A stretch of DNA of 64,000 nt from Bacteriovoracaceae bacterium UBA4573 (GTDB taxonomy: Bacteria > Bdellovibrionota > UBA1018 > UBA923), in assembly GCA_002387735.1 (NCBI GenBank), contig DGKJ01000053.1, forward strand, positions 1-64,000, given 5' to 3'. This document shows, one piece after another, positions 7,956 to 17,152 of this stretch. The position numbers and the translations under genes are program-made. The notes under the pieces were generated by a model. It searched no databases and was not told the origin of the DNA. It saw nothing but the letters and a program-made list of their open reading frames with translations. Position 1 is the first letter of the stretch. Each line of letters starts with the position of its first letter.

Positions 7956-9632
7956 ATGGCGGAATCAAACGACTCCTCGAGTACTGCTGAAACACAAAAA
8001 TCGTTCGGTGAACCCGGGCTTTCAACGGTGCTAGCGCGTGAAGTTGCGCGTCGACGTACTTTTGCGATCATTTCTCACCCCGATGCAGGTAAAACCACAC
8101 TCACCGAAAAACTTTTGCTTTACGGCGGAGCCATTCACTTAGCAGGCGCTGTAAAATCGAAAACGAAAACAAAAGCCACGACTTCAGACTGGATGGAAAT
8201 CGAAAAGCAGCGCGGTATATCGGTAACTTCAAGCGTGCTGCAATTTGAATACAAGGGCTACTGTATCAATTTGCTCGACACTCCGGGGCATAAAGACTTC
8301 TCCGAAGATACCTACCGTACCCTCACTGCTGCCGATGCCGCAGTGATGTTGATCGATGCTGCAAAAGGCGTTGAGGCTCAAACGCGAAAACTCTTCGAAG
8401 TATGCCGCATGCGTGGCATTCCTATTTTTACGTTCGTCAACAAGCTTGATCGTCCGGGACGAGACCCTATCGAACTGCTCGACGAGATCGAAAAAGTTTT
8501 AGGAATTCGTTCCTGTCCCATGACCTGGCCGATTGGAACCGGAGATCGATTTAAAGGCGTGTACGATCGCGAGAAAAAAGAGATCCTGTTTTTTCAAACC
8601 GAGGGGCAAGCGAACGTTAGCGGTCGCTTGAAGCCAAAGAAAGTGGGCCAACTTCAAGAGCTGGGGAGCGAGTTTGACGAAGAAACTCTTCAGAGCGTTG
8701 AATTAGTCGAATTGGCTGGGGATCCGTTCGATCATGAACGGGTATTGCGCGGCGAGTTAACTCCGGTGTTTTTTGGTAGTGCCATGAACAATTTTGGCGT
8801 GGAACATTTTCTAGAGCGTTTCATCGAGCTAGCGCCCCCTCCCGTCGGTCGAAAGACTTCTGATTCTCATTTGGCTGAGAAAAAACTCATAGAACCAACC
8901 TCGACCAAATTTTCGGCCTTCTTTTTTAAAATTCAGGCGAATATGGACCCTTCGCACCGCGATCGTGTCGCCTTTATGCGGGTTTGTTCCGGTAAGTTCA
9001 CCCGAGGCATGACGGTAAAACACGTGCGGTTAGGCAAAGACGTCAAACTTGCGATGCCGGTGAATTTTTTTGGTCAGGAACGCACGGTAATTGAGGAAGC
9101 GTGGCCAGGCGATATCGTGGGTGTGTTGGACACCTCGGGCGATCTGCGTATTGGAGATACCCTAGCGCAGGGAGGGGGCTTTGAGTTCGAAGGTGTGCCG
9201 CAGTTTTCGCCAGAACATTTTGCATCCGTTACGATTCTTGATCCAATGAAACGCAAGCAACTTCAAAAGGGATTAGATCAGCTTTCAGAAGAAGGCGTGA
9301 TCCAAGTTTACCGGCAGCGCGATCTTAGTGATAAAGACCCCGTCTTGGGCGCAGTGGGTGCGCTGCAGTTCGAAGTTCTCAAACATAGGTTACTGTCAGA
9401 ATATTCGGTCAACGTGAATATTGAAAAATTGTCCTACACCTGTGCGCGCTGGGTCGAGGGCGAAAACTTCGACGTCGACGGCTGCGAACGGCGAGAAGGT
9501 AACCGTTGTTTAGTGGACCGCGACGCTAATCTAGTGGTTCTTTTTAAAAGCGATTGGGCGCTGCGTTGGGCGGAAGATAATCACAAAGGATTTCGCTTTC
9601 TAAAGACACCGCTTGCGAGACGGCGAAACTGA
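7956..9632 (+). CDS. prfC: Peptide chain release factor 3
   Basis: A 558-residue translational GTPase. Motifs: P-loop SHPDAGKTTLTEKLL, switch I region ending EKQRGISVTSS, G3 DTPGH, G4 VNKLDR and the RF3-specific SDWMEIEKQRG. Domains II and III follow to residue 540. RF3 uses GTP to release RF1/RF2 after termination. The N-terminus carries about 25 extra polar residues (MAESNDSSST...), but the ATG at 7956 has a good AGAGG site 6-10 bases upstream, so this start is kept. It is probably cotranscribed with the YebC-like gene. Confidence 0.95.
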   Translation: MAESNDSSSTAETQKSFGEPGLSTVLAREVARRRTFAIISHPDAGKTTLTEKLLLYGGAIHLAGAVKSKTKTKATTSDWMEIEKQRGISVTSSVLQFEYKGYCINLLDTPGHKDFSEDTYRTLTAADAAVMLIDAAKGVEAQTRKLFEVCRMRGIPIFTFVNKLDRPGRDPIELLDEIEKVLGIRSCPMTWPIGTGDRFKGVYDREKKEILFFQTEGQANVSGRLKPKKVGQLQELGSEFDEETLQSVELVELAGDPFDHERVLRGELTPVFFGSAMNNFGVEHFLERFIELAPPPVGRKTSDSHLAEKKLIEPTSTKFSAFFFKIQANMDPSHRDRVAFMRVCSGKFTRGMTVKHVRLGKDVKLAMPVNFFGQERTVIEEAWPGDIVGVLDTSGDLRIGDTLAQGGGFEFEGVPQFSPEHFASVTILDPMKRKQLQKGLDQLSEEGVIQVYRQRDLSDKDPVLGAVGALQFEVLKHRLLSEYSVNVNIEKLSYTCARWVEGENFDVDGCERREGNRCLVDRDANLVVLFKSDWALRWAEDNHKGFRFLKTPLARRRN

Positions 9633-9682
9633 ATTTATCCTTATAGCTTCACTTTTATTCTTCGTACTGAAAGGAACATCCT

Positions 9683-10300
9683 ATGAAATTGGCTTCAGTT
9701 TTTTTAGCATTTCTGGCGCTCACCTCACTTTCGGCCTCGGCCGCCGGTGAGCCGGTTAAAATGGAAATCAACACTTCGGAAAGTAAGGTTGAATGGTTTG
9801 CTAGCAAAGTTAAGGGTAAACACAACGGAACGATCGAAGTAGAGTCGGGTGAATTCGAACTTGATGGCAAGGGAATGATCAAGTCTGGAAAAATCGAAAT
9901 CGATATGGATTCGATCAAAGTCTCCGACATCGAAGACGCGGAGGACAACGCGAAACTGGCAGGGCACTTAAAGTCCGACGATTTCTTTAACGCGGAAAAA
10001 TGGCCAACGGCTACGTTCGTGATTAAAACGGCGCTCCCACTGGGCAAGCGCAATAGCGATGGGTGGCAAAAATACACTCTCAAAGGTGACCTAACCATTC
10101 GCGACGTAACCAAACCGTTCACCGCCCACGCCAACGTCAAAATCGCCGGTGAAGCGGCCGAAGCCACTGCGGAGTTAAACATCGACCGCACTCAGTGGAA
10201 TGTAAAATATGGATCTGGTAAATTTTTTAAAGGTCTCGCCGATAGAATGATTCACGATGTGTTTAAACTAAAAATTGCATTGAAGGCTGAAAAAGACTAA
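9683..10300 (+). CDS. YceI family periplasmic protein
   Basis: A 205-residue protein with a Sec signal peptide (cleavage near SASAAG, residue 20-22) followed by one YceI lipocalin-like barrel. Typical landmarks are SKVEWFASKVKGKHNGTI, HLKSDDFFNAEKWPTATF and LTIRDVTKPF. Family members bind polyprenoid-like lipids in the periplasm; the native ligand is unknown. The start has AAAGGAACATCCT upstream. It ends in front of a strong terminator-like hairpin. Confidence 0.93.
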   Translation: MKLASVFLAFLALTSLSASAAGEPVKMEINTSESKVEWFASKVKGKHNGTIEVESGEFELDGKGMIKSGKIEIDMDSIKVSDIEDAEDNAKLAGHLKSDDFFNAEKWPTATFVIKTALPLGKRNSDGWQKYTLKGDLTIRDVTKPFTAHANVKIAGEAAEATAELNIDRTQWNVKYGSGKFFKGLADRMIHDVFKLKIALKAEKD

Positions 10301-10328
10301 ATCGCGAATTTTAAAAACTAATGTAAGG

Positions 10329-10365
10329 AAGGGGTTCCTAATAATACTAAGGAGCCCCTTTTTTT
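10329..10365 (+). terminator. Terminator-like hairpin whose U-tract runs into the phr start codon
   Basis: Bases 10329-10339 pair with 10350-10360 (11 pairs, one G-U), loop 10340-10349, followed by T up to 10365. The ATG of the photolyase gene starts at 10366. The Shine-Dalgarno-like AAGGAG (10349-10354) forms part of the loop and 3' arm. The element can terminate transcription after the YceI gene and, in read-through RNA, would hide the photolyase ribosome site. The structure is seen; the regulatory effect is inferred. Confidence 0.75.
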
Positions 10366-11748
10366 ATGAAATCTATAGGTCTTCACTGGTTTCGTCGTGA
10401 TCTTCGTTTTGATGGCAACCCCGCCTTGCTTCGTAATATCGAAGAAATGAGGGGCCGGGTATTGTGTGTTTTCTTTTTCGACGCCACATTTTTAAGCCGC
10501 CCAGATTTTTCGGTCGGGCGCTTTGCGTTTTTTATTAAATCTCTTCAATCGCTCAAGGACCAATTAAGAGAACGGGGGGGCGACCTTTTAGTTCTAGACG
10601 ATGGACCCGATGCGGGGTTCGAGCGCATTTTAAATTTGCTCGATAAACACCAATTAAAGCCCGCATTAGTGACTTGGAATCGCGATTACGAACCTTTTGC
10701 ACGCCTTCGAGATGAGCGTATTGAGCGGTGGCTTCAAAAACGAGACATCAAAGTACTTACCGAGCGCGATCATTTAATTTGCGAACCACACGAAGTACTT
10801 AAAGACGACGGAACACCTTATCGCGTTTTTACTCCGTACTACCGCAAATGGAAGCAATTTCTCGCGACTTCTGGCGGGCGTGTTAGGTTGGCGGCTCCCA
10901 CGGCCAAAGACAAAATTAATTTCGAACTTAGTTGGAAAAGAGTGGATGCGAAAATTCCGGCCCTGGATCGCTGCGATACCTTCGAAAAACAAAATCGCAG
11001 GCGATTAAAAATTAACGTTCCTGAAGCGGGTACGAGCGAGGCTTTTAGGGTTTGGAAAAATTTTGGGCATCGCCTCGATGCCTACAAAGATCTGCGCGAT
11101 TTTCCGGCGCACGATGCTACTTCCGGTCTCTCAATTTTCTTCAAAAATGGTTCAATTACCACTGCCCAGGTTCTTTCCAGAACGAATAGACACAGTGCGA
11201 GTGCTGAAAAATTTATTTCCGAGGTCGCATGGCGAGAATTCTATTACTCTATTCTGTTTAATTTTCCCTATGTTGAAACTGAGAGTTTCAACCCCAAGTA
11301 TCGGAATATTAAATGGGAAAACGACGAAAAACTTTTTAAAAAGTGGAAAAGCGGCGAAACAGGGTTTCCGCTGGTGGATGCCGGCATGCGAGAACTCGTG
11401 CAAACAGGGCGAATGCACAATCGCGTGCGCATGGTGGTTGCGAGTTTTTTAGTCAAAGATCTTCATATTGACTGGCGGTGGGGCGAACGCTTTTTTATGG
11501 AGCATTTATTAGACGGTGACCTTGCCGCCAACAACGGAGGCTGGCAGTGGGCGGCGTCGACAGGATGTGATCCTCAGCCCTATTTTCGGATATTTAATCC
11601 CCAATCCCAGGCCAAAAAATTTGATCCTGAAAATTCGTATATCCAAAAGTGGGTGCCGGAGTTCGGCACCAAAAATGAGTTGCGGCCAATTGTGAATCAC
11701 GCTGAACGGGCGCGGCGTGCGGTTACCTTGTATCGCAAACTCGGCTAA
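10366..11748 (+). CDS. phrB: Deoxyribodipyrimidine photolyase (class I cryptochrome/photolyase family)
   Basis: A 460-residue protein with an N-terminal antenna Rossmann domain (LHWFRRDLRFDGNPALL) and a C-terminal FAD-binding helical domain with the class I signature GGWQWAASTGCDPQPYFRIFNP near residues 388-409. The region around SEVAWREFYYSILFNFP and GMRELVQTGRMHNRVRM is also typical. It repairs UV-induced cyclobutane dimers in light. Its ribosome site lies inside the preceding hairpin, so expression may be controlled at RNA level. A light-sensing cryptochrome is a less likely alternative. Confidence 0.93.
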   Translation: MKSIGLHWFRRDLRFDGNPALLRNIEEMRGRVLCVFFFDATFLSRPDFSVGRFAFFIKSLQSLKDQLRERGGDLLVLDDGPDAGFERILNLLDKHQLKPALVTWNRDYEPFARLRDERIERWLQKRDIKVLTERDHLICEPHEVLKDDGTPYRVFTPYYRKWKQFLATSGGRVRLAAPTAKDKINFELSWKRVDAKIPALDRCDTFEKQNRRRLKINVPEAGTSEAFRVWKNFGHRLDAYKDLRDFPAHDATSGLSIFFKNGSITTAQVLSRTNRHSASAEKFISEVAWREFYYSILFNFPYVETESFNPKYRNIKWENDEKLFKKWKSGETGFPLVDAGMRELVQTGRMHNRVRMVVASFLVKDLHIDWRWGERFFMEHLLDGDLAANNGGWQWAASTGCDPQPYFRIFNPQSQAKKFDPENSYIQKWVPEFGTKNELRPIVNHAERARRAVTLYRKLG

Positions 11749-11795
11749 AAATGCCGATTTTGAAATCGTGAGTTGTTTCGTGCGAAAATAACGTG

Positions 11796-12884
11796 ATGGG
11801 TCTGCGATCAAAAATTTGTATCCTTGGCTTGCTCGTAGTTTTCTCGAGTGCTGCGGCGTATGCCGACGAAAAGAGATCGAATTTTTCGAAAATCGATAAA
11901 AATTCTACGTTGGGGTGGCTGAAGTACCCGACCGAACCCTCGCCCGAACGCCGAGGGGAAAAAAAGAATGAAGTGATTCGAAAATACCAACTGCCGCCCA
12001 AAACGAAAAACAATGTCTACAAGGCAATGCTACCAGCCTTCTATCAAGACCTTGATTTTGACGCTTACTACCGATTTACTTTTGAGGACCTTGTTTGGGC
12101 GACTTTGGCGATTGAAGGTGAGACCGATTGCGATGGGCGAGAACATTCAGCCGCGGTGTTGTGGACCATCGCGCAGCGAGGCGGAATTAATCCAAAACGC
12201 CGATTGAGTAACGATAAAAGTTACGCGGACGCCTTGATAGAGTACTGTCAGCCAATTAAGCCGAAATGGGCCAATCCCAAAAAAGTCTGTGCCGGTAAAA
12301 ATAAGGATGAAGTCGTGTGTGATCCAAAAGTTATTGCACGGCGAAAAAAGGGAATAAAGTTGGGCAAGGCTATTTTAAAGGCAGGCTCCTTTGACCTCGA
12401 AGCTAAAGAGCTGCAAACACAACTGCGCCGCCACGGATTGACGAAAGCGGATTTTAAATCGTTTATAAGACCGCAATGTCTTCAGATCGCTTACGATTTC
12501 GTAACCGGAAATCTTCCGAATCCGGTTCCGGGCGCTACCGAATTCGCGCAGCACTGCAAGCAGGGTAAACAACACGATTTTTTAGTTAAATTTCAACGTA
12601 AAGACAAAGTGATTCATTCAAAAAGTAGGCGCAGGTGTCCGTCGAAGAAGTCGAAGAAAAAAGGGGGAAATCTCTTTTTTACCGACGAAGTATTGTTGGG
12701 GAAAACTCGCTATTCGACAAAAAACTGGGACGGTTCTGAAATAAAAATTATTAGCCCGTCGGGGAGTGAATCGCGGGTCGCCTCGAGAATTCAAGAGACC
12801 GACGAACCCAAACGAGTCGCCGAAGTCATACCAGTCTCAAACGAAAATAGAAAAGACCGGGACGCCAGCATGGGAGTGAATTGA
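11796..12884 (+). CDS. Exported protein, possible SleB-like cell-wall hydrolase
   Basis: About 362 residues starting at ATG 11796 (a GTG directly before it at 11793 is also possible). A Sec signal peptide ends near AAAYADE. Around residues 100-160 it reads WATLAIEGETDCDGREHSAA then VLWTIAQR, later YADALIEYCQPIKPKWANP. This order (AxxIxGE, an AxxWxIxxR helix, then YxQPhxPxW) resembles SleB-like and phage muramidase-type hydrolases, with the Glu of IEGE (about residue 107) as candidate catalytic acid. The rest is lysine-rich with no recognised domain. Function is inferred from a local motif only. Confidence 0.55.
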   Translation: MGLRSKICILGLLVVFSSAAAYADEKRSNFSKIDKNSTLGWLKYPTEPSPERRGEKKNEVIRKYQLPPKTKNNVYKAMLPAFYQDLDFDAYYRFTFEDLVWATLAIEGETDCDGREHSAAVLWTIAQRGGINPKRRLSNDKSYADALIEYCQPIKPKWANPKKVCAGKNKDEVVCDPKVIARRKKGIKLGKAILKAGSFDLEAKELQTQLRRHGLTKADFKSFIRPQCLQIAYDFVTGNLPNPVPGATEFAQHCKQGKQHDFLVKFQRKDKVIHSKSRRRCPSKKSKKKGGNLFFTDEVLLGKTRYSTKNWDGSEIKIISPSGSESRVASRIQETDEPKRVAEVIPVSNENRKDRDASMGVN

Positions 12885-12887
12885 TCC

Positions 12888-13046
12888 ATGGGCGAGCGCA
12901 ATTTACGACACGACCTGGGCAGCGTGATTTCTACTTTAAAAGTAGCTGAGGCGGCCATTCGCGAAAAAGATGAAGAGATTGCTGAGTTAGTAGCCGCTGC
13001 TCTTGAACGATTGCTCGAGATTTCGGATTCACTCGATAAAAAATGA
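12888..13046 (+). CDS. 52-residue helical ORF with a histidine-kinase H-box-like start
   Basis: A short ORF from ATG 12888 to TGA 13044-13046, three bases after the upstream stop, with GGGAG 11 bases before the ATG. The product is a predicted helix pair: LRHDLGSVISTLKVAEAAI followed by a strongly acidic/alanine helix ending in DSLDKK. The first helix resembles the H-box of DHp domains (HDLxxxhS). It could be a stand-alone DHp/HPt-like piece or an unrelated coiled coil. Codon use and spacing suggest it is real, but its coding status is not proven. Confidence 0.5.
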   Translation: MGERNLRHDLGSVISTLKVAEAAIREKDEEIAELVAAALERLLEISDSLDKK

Positions 13047-13067
13047 AATCAGACATAGAATGAAGTC

Positions 13068-13607
13068 ATGGTCAGGTGCGTTTGTCGATTCACTTTAATC
13101 GGTGTTTTATTGCTCGCAAGCGCCTGCCGCGTCTATGACACGCCAAAAGCGACCGATGGCGCTAGCTCCAATATCGACGCGGTGATTTCGTGTACGCGGG
13201 ACGCCGAAGTACGCCAAACTAATCCGAGATTTCACAATGTAGATCGCTGCGAAGGGTCGTACACCATTCAGGGAATTAGTTATCGTTGTGGGCGAGTAGG
13301 AGACGTTGCTACTAAAACCTATGAATTTCTAAATACCTTGAACCAGCGAGCCAGGACTCGTTGTGAACAACTGTGCCGCGAACGAGGAAGAGGTTGTGAG
13401 GGGTCCTATCGCGATGCCAGCAAATGCGGATTTTCGGTTCCCACAAGTCGCGCCACGATGGTGGGTACCAAAATAGTTGGATGTCATCCAAACTGCGAGG
13501 GCACAGCGTTCATTTACTGTTCCCTTTACCACGGCAGTTATTTTCGCATTGAAGACCACCTGTTCGAAGACATGGAACCGAATTGTTACTGCAGAAGAGC
13601 TCGTTGA
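13068..13607 (+). CDS. Cysteine-rich exported protein of unknown function
   Basis: A 179-residue protein with an N-terminal signal ending in LLASAC, a non-ideal lipobox, so lipoprotein or Sec-secreted are both possible. The mature part has 12 further cysteines, an even number that fits six disulfide bonds, spread as C-x3-C-x5-C clusters (RCEQLCRERGRGCEG) and a final CYC. No catalytic motif is recognised. It is probably oxidised and stable in the periplasm or outside the cell. It sits in a run of plus-strand exported proteins. Confidence 0.7.
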   Translation: MVRCVCRFTLIGVLLLASACRVYDTPKATDGASSNIDAVISCTRDAEVRQTNPRFHNVDRCEGSYTIQGISYRCGRVGDVATKTYEFLNTLNQRARTRCEQLCRERGRGCEGSYRDASKCGFSVPTSRATMVGTKIVGCHPNCEGTAFIYCSLYHGSYFRIEDHLFEDMEPNCYCRRAR

Positions 13608-13737
13608 TTCCTACAAACAGTAGTAATATCAGTTATTTAAATACTTTATTAAAATAATCAGATATTTAATTTGCCGCATCGCATCTACTGAGTTAGAATG
13701 CGCCACCAATATTAGTTTTACTTGAAAGGTGTGCGGC

Positions 13738-15150
13738 ATGAAGTTTTCCCAATTTTCTTTGGCTATTTTCGCGGTACTAGCGATCGGTGTAAGTGGGTGT
13801 TCAAAATCTAAAGACCAAACCATAACCGAAGTGGTCTACAGCGAGCAAAAGGCCCAAAAGTTGATCGATGAGGGAAAACCGCTTGAGGCCGCAACCGAAT
13901 ACACCAACATTGCTGAACTTTTATTCACCCCCGAGGGCATACAACACGCAGACTCGCTGCTCGACCGCGCGTTGATGCTCGACGCATCCAATCCGAAAGC
14001 CAATTTTTTGAGTGCTTTCGTAAAAATCGTGTTGGTGACTAAACATTTGGAGCACCGAATGGCGCCCCTGCGGGAAATTGGTGGCACGCTCAACGACATT
14101 CCAGCACAAATTTATTACGAACATTCTAAACTCCGAAAAGCTGTGCGAGGCTTTCAATCGCAGTCTGCTTATTCTCAATTCGTGAAGCAAAGCAGCGATT
14201 CTGTTTCGCAGTTTAAAAATTATTTGGATTTGCAAGAGCACTTGAAAACGGTTGTATTGCCGGTGCTTGAGCAAGGTACCGCCAAATTAGAAAAAGTTTT
14301 GGCTAGTGGTGCGAAGTTCGACGTGCGTGTTGATAATGGTGCCTGGGGTGCGAATGAGTATAGTAACCATGACTATTCACACAGTACCTATTGTTACCAG
14401 AACGGAGGCCACTGGCGCTGCAACTACTATGTCTACAGCTATTATTTAGAAAAACCTGTTGCAGCTCAGCGGCTCACAGCGGACTCAAATGACCTTCGAG
14501 TGATACTAGGCGGGCTGCGCGCCATGACCGACAGTGTGCGTCTGTCGCTTGCCTATAGTTTTGAAGGCCTCGATCGCGTGATCAAAGAAGTGGTGCGGGT
14601 GCAAAAGAACCGGGAACGATTTGCGAAAAAGTTTTCTCATCTGCGCGCCATCGATCGCAATATTTCGACTCGTCAGTTAGTTGAGATTTTAAGAAGTGAG
14701 CCGAAATTTTTAAGTTTGACCGACGAAACGCAGCTCTCGAAAATTCCGTATAATTCCGAACGAATTATGCGAGAAATTCTAGATCTCGGTGCGATGGAAC
14801 TAGAGTTATGCGGTAGCGAGACTCGTCGAATGACCCATCTCGTTGCTTCGGTCTGTTTCACAGGTAACGCCGTGGCATTGGCTACCCGTAACTTAGAAAT
14901 GTTGGCTGGCCCCTCTCGCGTGCGGATCGGGTACGACGAAATTGGGGAGCCAGTTGAAATTCTCATGGACGTGACCGCGTTGTTTCGCGATCCTTCGAGA
15001 GATCTCAAGAGTCTTTTGCCGAACAAATTCAATCGCAAAGGGCATGCGATTTCTTACCCCGATCCTACAATGGGCGGGTTGTTCCCCGATGGCGATTTGA
15101 TCGAACGACTTAAAGTTATCGATGCTCCAGGCGTCAGCCATATCGACTAA
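13738..15150 (+). CDS. Lipoprotein of unknown function with TPR-like N-terminal part
   Basis: About 470 residues. The ATG at 13738 is chosen because GAAAGG lies 8 bases upstream; a GTG at 13729 is also in frame. The signal ends in the lipobox GVSGC followed by SKSKDQ, so a membrane lipoprotein is likely. Residues 35-110 are helical and TPR-like (AQKLIDEGKPLEAATEYTN, then LLDRALMLDASNPKANFLSAF). A Tyr/His/Cys-rich insertion (NEYSNHDYSHSTYCYQNGG to YYVYSYY) lies near residue 205. No enzyme motif is seen. The AT-rich 130 bases upstream probably hold its promoter. Confidence 0.75.
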   Translation: MKFSQFSLAIFAVLAIGVSGCSKSKDQTITEVVYSEQKAQKLIDEGKPLEAATEYTNIAELLFTPEGIQHADSLLDRALMLDASNPKANFLSAFVKIVLVTKHLEHRMAPLREIGGTLNDIPAQIYYEHSKLRKAVRGFQSQSAYSQFVKQSSDSVSQFKNYLDLQEHLKTVVLPVLEQGTAKLEKVLASGAKFDVRVDNGAWGANEYSNHDYSHSTYCYQNGGHWRCNYYVYSYYLEKPVAAQRLTADSNDLRVILGGLRAMTDSVRLSLAYSFEGLDRVIKEVVRVQKNRERFAKKFSHLRAIDRNISTRQLVEILRSEPKFLSLTDETQLSKIPYNSERIMREILDLGAMELELCGSETRRMTHLVASVCFTGNAVALATRNLEMLAGPSRVRIGYDEIGEPVEILMDVTALFRDPSRDLKSLLPNKFNRKGHAISYPDPTMGGLFPDGDLIERLKVIDAPGVSHID

Positions 15151-15178
15151 GCGAAGTAAAATGCGGAGTGAACTACTC

Positions 15179-15640
15179 ATGGGTCAGCGTAACGTTCGAC
15201 TACTGCGTTGTTTCACGATAGCGCTGATGTTCGGACTGACTTGTCCGTCGGCATTCGCGACTAAAGAGCGTTTCGAAACACTCACGTTTGATACCGCGAG
15301 TTCCGAATGTAGGGTTCAAATCGCTCCCTACGCCCAGACCATAAGTTGGAGCGATGGGACTGCGCTCGAGGTGGTAGCTGCGAGTGGTTGCGCATCACGC
15401 TTGGGGCGCCATTATGAGCTTCAAGGGGACGTGCGCCTTACGCTGCTCGATGCGAAACGGTTACCGTTGCTACAAGTGACGGCGAACAACGCCGATCTCG
15501 ACCTTGCCAACAAACGGGTGGTGTTCCCCGCCGAAGCCAAAGTGAATTACCGCTTAAAGCAAATGACGCTTCCGGGGTTGTTACTGAACTGGAACTCGCG
15601 TGAAACAAAGTCGTTTAGTGGTTTCTACGCTCGCTTTTAG
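15179..15640 (+). CDS. Secreted hypothetical protein
   Basis: About 153 residues from ATG 15179, which has GGAG 10 bases upstream; earlier in-frame starts at 15122 and 15161 would overlap the upstream gene or lack a site. A signal peptide ends near PSAFATKE. The mature part has two cysteines (SSECRVQ, SGCASR), which may form one disulfide, and looks mostly beta-strand. No family is recognised. It ends three bases before the convergent UshA-like gene. Confidence 0.65.
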   Translation: MGQRNVRLLRCFTIALMFGLTCPSAFATKERFETLTFDTASSECRVQIAPYAQTISWSDGTALEVVAASGCASRLGRHYELQGDVRLTLLDAKRLPLLQVTANNADLDLANKRVVFPAEAKVNYRLKQMTLPGLLLNWNSRETKSFSGFYARF

Positions 15641-15643
15641 AAC

Positions 15644-17152
15644 CTAATCATAGGCCCGCACGACGCCGCCTTGTTTGCTTAGCTGAATTTCCATTGCTGC
15701 CCATATTGGTACCTTGGAAGACTGTACTGGTTGTAAAAGTCGAGAGTTGTACCAATCACCGGCGATGACTCGGCCTATTCCTTCGGGCACCGCTACTTTG
15801 TAGGTTTTGTACCAAGCAACCTCCGAATTACCGACCCTAAAGTTCGAAATGCTTTCTTTACCTTTTGCGCCCGAAACGTCGAACGTCACGTTGGTGGTCG
15901 TCACTCGAAAACCTTGGCGTATAACATTTTCGAGAAAGGGTTTTAGAATCCACCCCTCGACTTCGAGCGTCCATACATTCCAACCCGTCGTATGATTATA
16001 GAACTCAAACACTCTAGGGTAATACTGAATTAGTTTTTCGCGAGTAACGATTCCTGCGGGAACTGAAGTACCGTATAGATCGCTCGCATTGAACGCGAGA
16101 TCGGCTTTTGTTACCCGCATCATTCCCCGTCCAAGAATTTCACTCCATGCGGTGCGTTGTCCCCGCCCCGGGACTTCGAGAGGAACTTCGCTGAAGCCGA
16201 TGGGTTGGGACAACCAGTTGGGTGGATACATCGCCTTAAGTTTTTCACGGGCGTCGGCTAAGAATCGTTCAAGTCCCGAGTCCCGAGGGCCATGTAAGCT
16301 CACCGGGTGTAGTTCGTAACGAACAATTCGCAGTGGTTTGCCAGGGACTAAGTCTACCAGTAAGTCTCCGACATACTTACCGTGGTCGCCCGCCTGAACG
16401 ATCGGAACCAATTTGTGATCGAGATCCGTTTGGTGATAGGGCCGTGAAAGTTTAGTGTGAGAGTGGCCACCGATAACCAGATCGATTCCTCGAGTGTTTC
16501 GAACTAGTTTGAGGTCTTCTTCGATTCCTAAGTGCGAAAGAGCAATAACGAATTGGCTGTCTCTGCGGTATTTCGGCACCAACACCTGAGCGGCTTGGAT
16601 TGGAGAAGAAATTACTTTTTTTCCAGCGCGCCAAGTGTACATGAACTCATCGGTGGTTAGCCCAATGACAGATATGTGTTTGCCCCCACGCTCGAAACGA
16701 GCGCGGCTGGTTAGTGCTTTTTTTAAGTCGGGATAACTCTTACCCACGCGGAAATTGGCACCCAATAGATAGTGGCTGGGTTTTACATTCTTAATGACCC
16801 GGTTCAAGTCTTTCAGCCCTAGTAGATAGTCATGGTTGCCAATCGTGACGGCATCGTAACCAAGCTCACTCATGGCTCTCCAAGACTGTTCGCCTCGGTC
16901 CGCTAGATAGAATTGAGTCCCTTCGCTAAAGTCCCCAGCGTCGAGCACTAAGGTTTCAATGCCCTGGGAACCAGCGTCGTTTTTTATTCGATCGATGGTT
17001 GCTTTCAGGGCCGGGTAACTTTCAAAATGCGAATGAAGATCGTTGGTGTGAATTATTTGCAAGAGCTCAGCGCTTGAAGGCTTAGCCGTGAAAAGTATAA
17101 AAAATGTAAAGATAGACCGCGCAATACCGGAACGTGAGAATTCGTTTCTCAT
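15644..17152 (-). CDS. UshA/5'-nucleotidase family metallophosphoesterase (periplasmic)
   Basis: A 502-residue protein with a signal peptide (to about residue 28) and the calcineurin-like metal motifs IIHTNDLHSHFE, DAGDFSEG, GNHDYLLG, ALSHLGIEED and GGHSHTKL. The 5'-nucleotidase C-domain follows (AFNASDLYGTSVPAG, TTGWNVWTLEVEG). UshA-type enzymes hydrolyse nucleotides, UDP-sugars or cyclic nucleotides in the periplasm to scavenge nucleosides and phosphate. The exact substrate is unknown. A second, distinct family member is encoded at 33819-35537. Confidence 0.9.
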   Translation of the reverse strand: MRNEFSRSGIARSIFTFFILFTAKPSSAELLQIIHTNDLHSHFESYPALKATIDRIKNDAGSQGIETLVLDAGDFSEGTQFYLADRGEQSWRAMSELGYDAVTIGNHDYLLGLKDLNRVIKNVKPSHYLLGANFRVGKSYPDLKKALTSRARFERGGKHISVIGLTTDEFMYTWRAGKKVISSPIQAAQVLVPKYRRDSQFVIALSHLGIEEDLKLVRNTRGIDLVIGGHSHTKLSRPYHQTDLDHKLVPIVQAGDHGKYVGDLLVDLVPGKPLRIVRYELHPVSLHGPRDSGLERFLADAREKLKAMYPPNWLSQPIGFSEVPLEVPGRGQRTAWSEILGRGMMRVTKADLAFNASDLYGTSVPAGIVTREKLIQYYPRVFEFYNHTTGWNVWTLEVEGWILKPFLENVIRQGFRVTTTNVTFDVSGAKGKESISNFRVGNSEVAWYKTYKVAVPEGIGRVIAGDWYNSRLLQPVQSSKVPIWAAMEIQLSKQGGVVRAYD

